Made by a program: the position numbers and the translations under genes. DNA of 5,378 nucleotides from Tardiphaga sp. (GTDB lineage: Bacteria > Pseudomonadota > Alphaproteobacteria > Rhizobiales > Xanthobacteraceae): the NCBI GenBank assembly GCA_014377915.1, contig JACMOT010000127.1:1-5378 (forward strand). Direction: 5' to 3'. The stretch's first letter is position 1. Every line of letters begins with the position of its first letter. Below, piece by piece: positions 5,171-5,378 of this stretch. The notes under the pieces were generated by a model. The model saw nothing but the letters and a program-made list of their open reading frames with translations. It made no database searches and was not told the origin of the DNA.

Positions 5171-5378
5171 CAGCCGGGCGCGCCGACGATGTCAGCCTCA
5201 CTGTCGACCTGATCGCGGTCGACCGCTGCAGCCTGACGGTGCGCGATCGTGCAGATGGCCGCCAGCATATCCTGGCCTTCGACGGTCTCCGCATCGGCGC
5301 CGCTGAAAGCGGCGACGGCTACACCCTGGTGCTGCCGCGCCTTGTCGCCATCCTGCGGGGGCTGGGCCCTGTCGATCC
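5167..5378 (+). CDS. Unrecognised early phage protein (3' end outside window)
   Basis: ATG 5167 overlaps the ner stop codon as ATGA, a sign of translational coupling, and the frame stays open for 70 complete codons to the window edge. The visible N-terminal part begins MTAGRADDVSLTVDL and continues with IAVDRCSLTVRDRADG, HILAFDGLRIGAAESGDGYT and VLPRLVAILRGLG. It looks like a mostly beta-stranded soluble domain with no signal peptide, membrane segment or nucleic-acid motif. I do not recognise the family. Its place between ner and the expected transposase genes is where small early accessory genes of alphaproteobacterial Mu-like phages lie, and codon use matches its neighbours. It could be the start of a longer protein. 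Confidence 0.65.
   Translation, partial: MTAGRADDVSLTVDLIAVDRCSLTVRDRADGRQHILAFDGLRIGAAESGDGYTLVLPRLVAILRGLGPVD

Larger units (their letters stand above)
3358..5378 (+). mobile_element. Left end of a Mu-like transposable prophage (continues beyond window)
   Basis: Portal homology ends at G3357, and the next bases read TGTGACGCGCAAG, fitting the 5'-TG termini of Mu-type elements. The gene layout inside is that of phage Mu's left end: a non-coding end region rich in short repeats, a leftward repressor, a divergent control region, rightward ner, then an early gene on the same strand. Transposase A and B genes would be expected to the right of 5378. Mu-type insertion duplicates 5 bp of target; the expected duplicate is GGAAG (3353-3357), to be found at the right end. 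The family call is strong from gene order and Ner. The exact terminal base is inferred, and a start at TGACGCG (3360) is the alternative. Confidence 0.85.

Overview
The window is GC-rich DNA from an alphaproteobacterium. The strong codon bias, the gene-transfer-agent (GTA)/HK97-type packaging genes and a palindromic intergenic repeat whose style I associate with Bradyrhizobium and Rhodopseudomonas suggest the Nitrobacteraceae (Bradyrhizobium group). That genus-level placement is inference. There are no rRNA or tRNA genes and no CRISPR array.

Left part (1-3357): start of a GTA-like or HK97-like DNA-packaging cluster on the plus strand. A small terminase-subunit-like gene overlaps a full-length terminase large subunit with an ATPase and a nuclease domain. 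Next comes a roughly 720-base interruption: a small GIY-YIG nuclease-family gene on the opposite strand, then a tandemly duplicated segment of about 172 bp (offset 206 bp). Each copy carries a long imperfect palindrome followed by the ribosome binding site and first codons of the portal gene. The first copy is a dead start (seven codons, then a stop); the second leads into the real portal gene. The portal open frame stops after 308 residues, right after the conserved GDNTxANYQE motif, so its C-terminal part is missing.

Right part (about 3358-5378): the left end of a Mu-like transposable prophage. The order matches phage Mu: left end, leftward repressor, rightward Ner, then early genes that would lead to the transposase beyond the window. 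The first bases after the portal break read TGTGACG, in keeping with the 5'-TG ends of Mu-type elements. I therefore read the window as a Mu-like phage that landed in the portal gene of a GTA/prophage packaging cluster, breaking it.

Inside the prophage end, about 390 bp without a convincing gene carry many copies of an (A)CCGGGAAT motif in both orientations and a run of four GGGA words spaced exactly 10 bp apart. These are candidate transposase or architectural-protein sites. Next, leftward, comes a small predicted periplasmic protein whose start overlaps the end of an S24-type, probably self-cleaving, repressor gene. An AT-rich divergent control region with two inverted-repeat pairs separates the repressor from ner, and ner overlaps (ATGA) an unrecognised gene that runs off the window. 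In a lysogen the repressor and the small exported protein would probably be co-expressed, which makes the latter a candidate lysogenic-conversion or exclusion gene.
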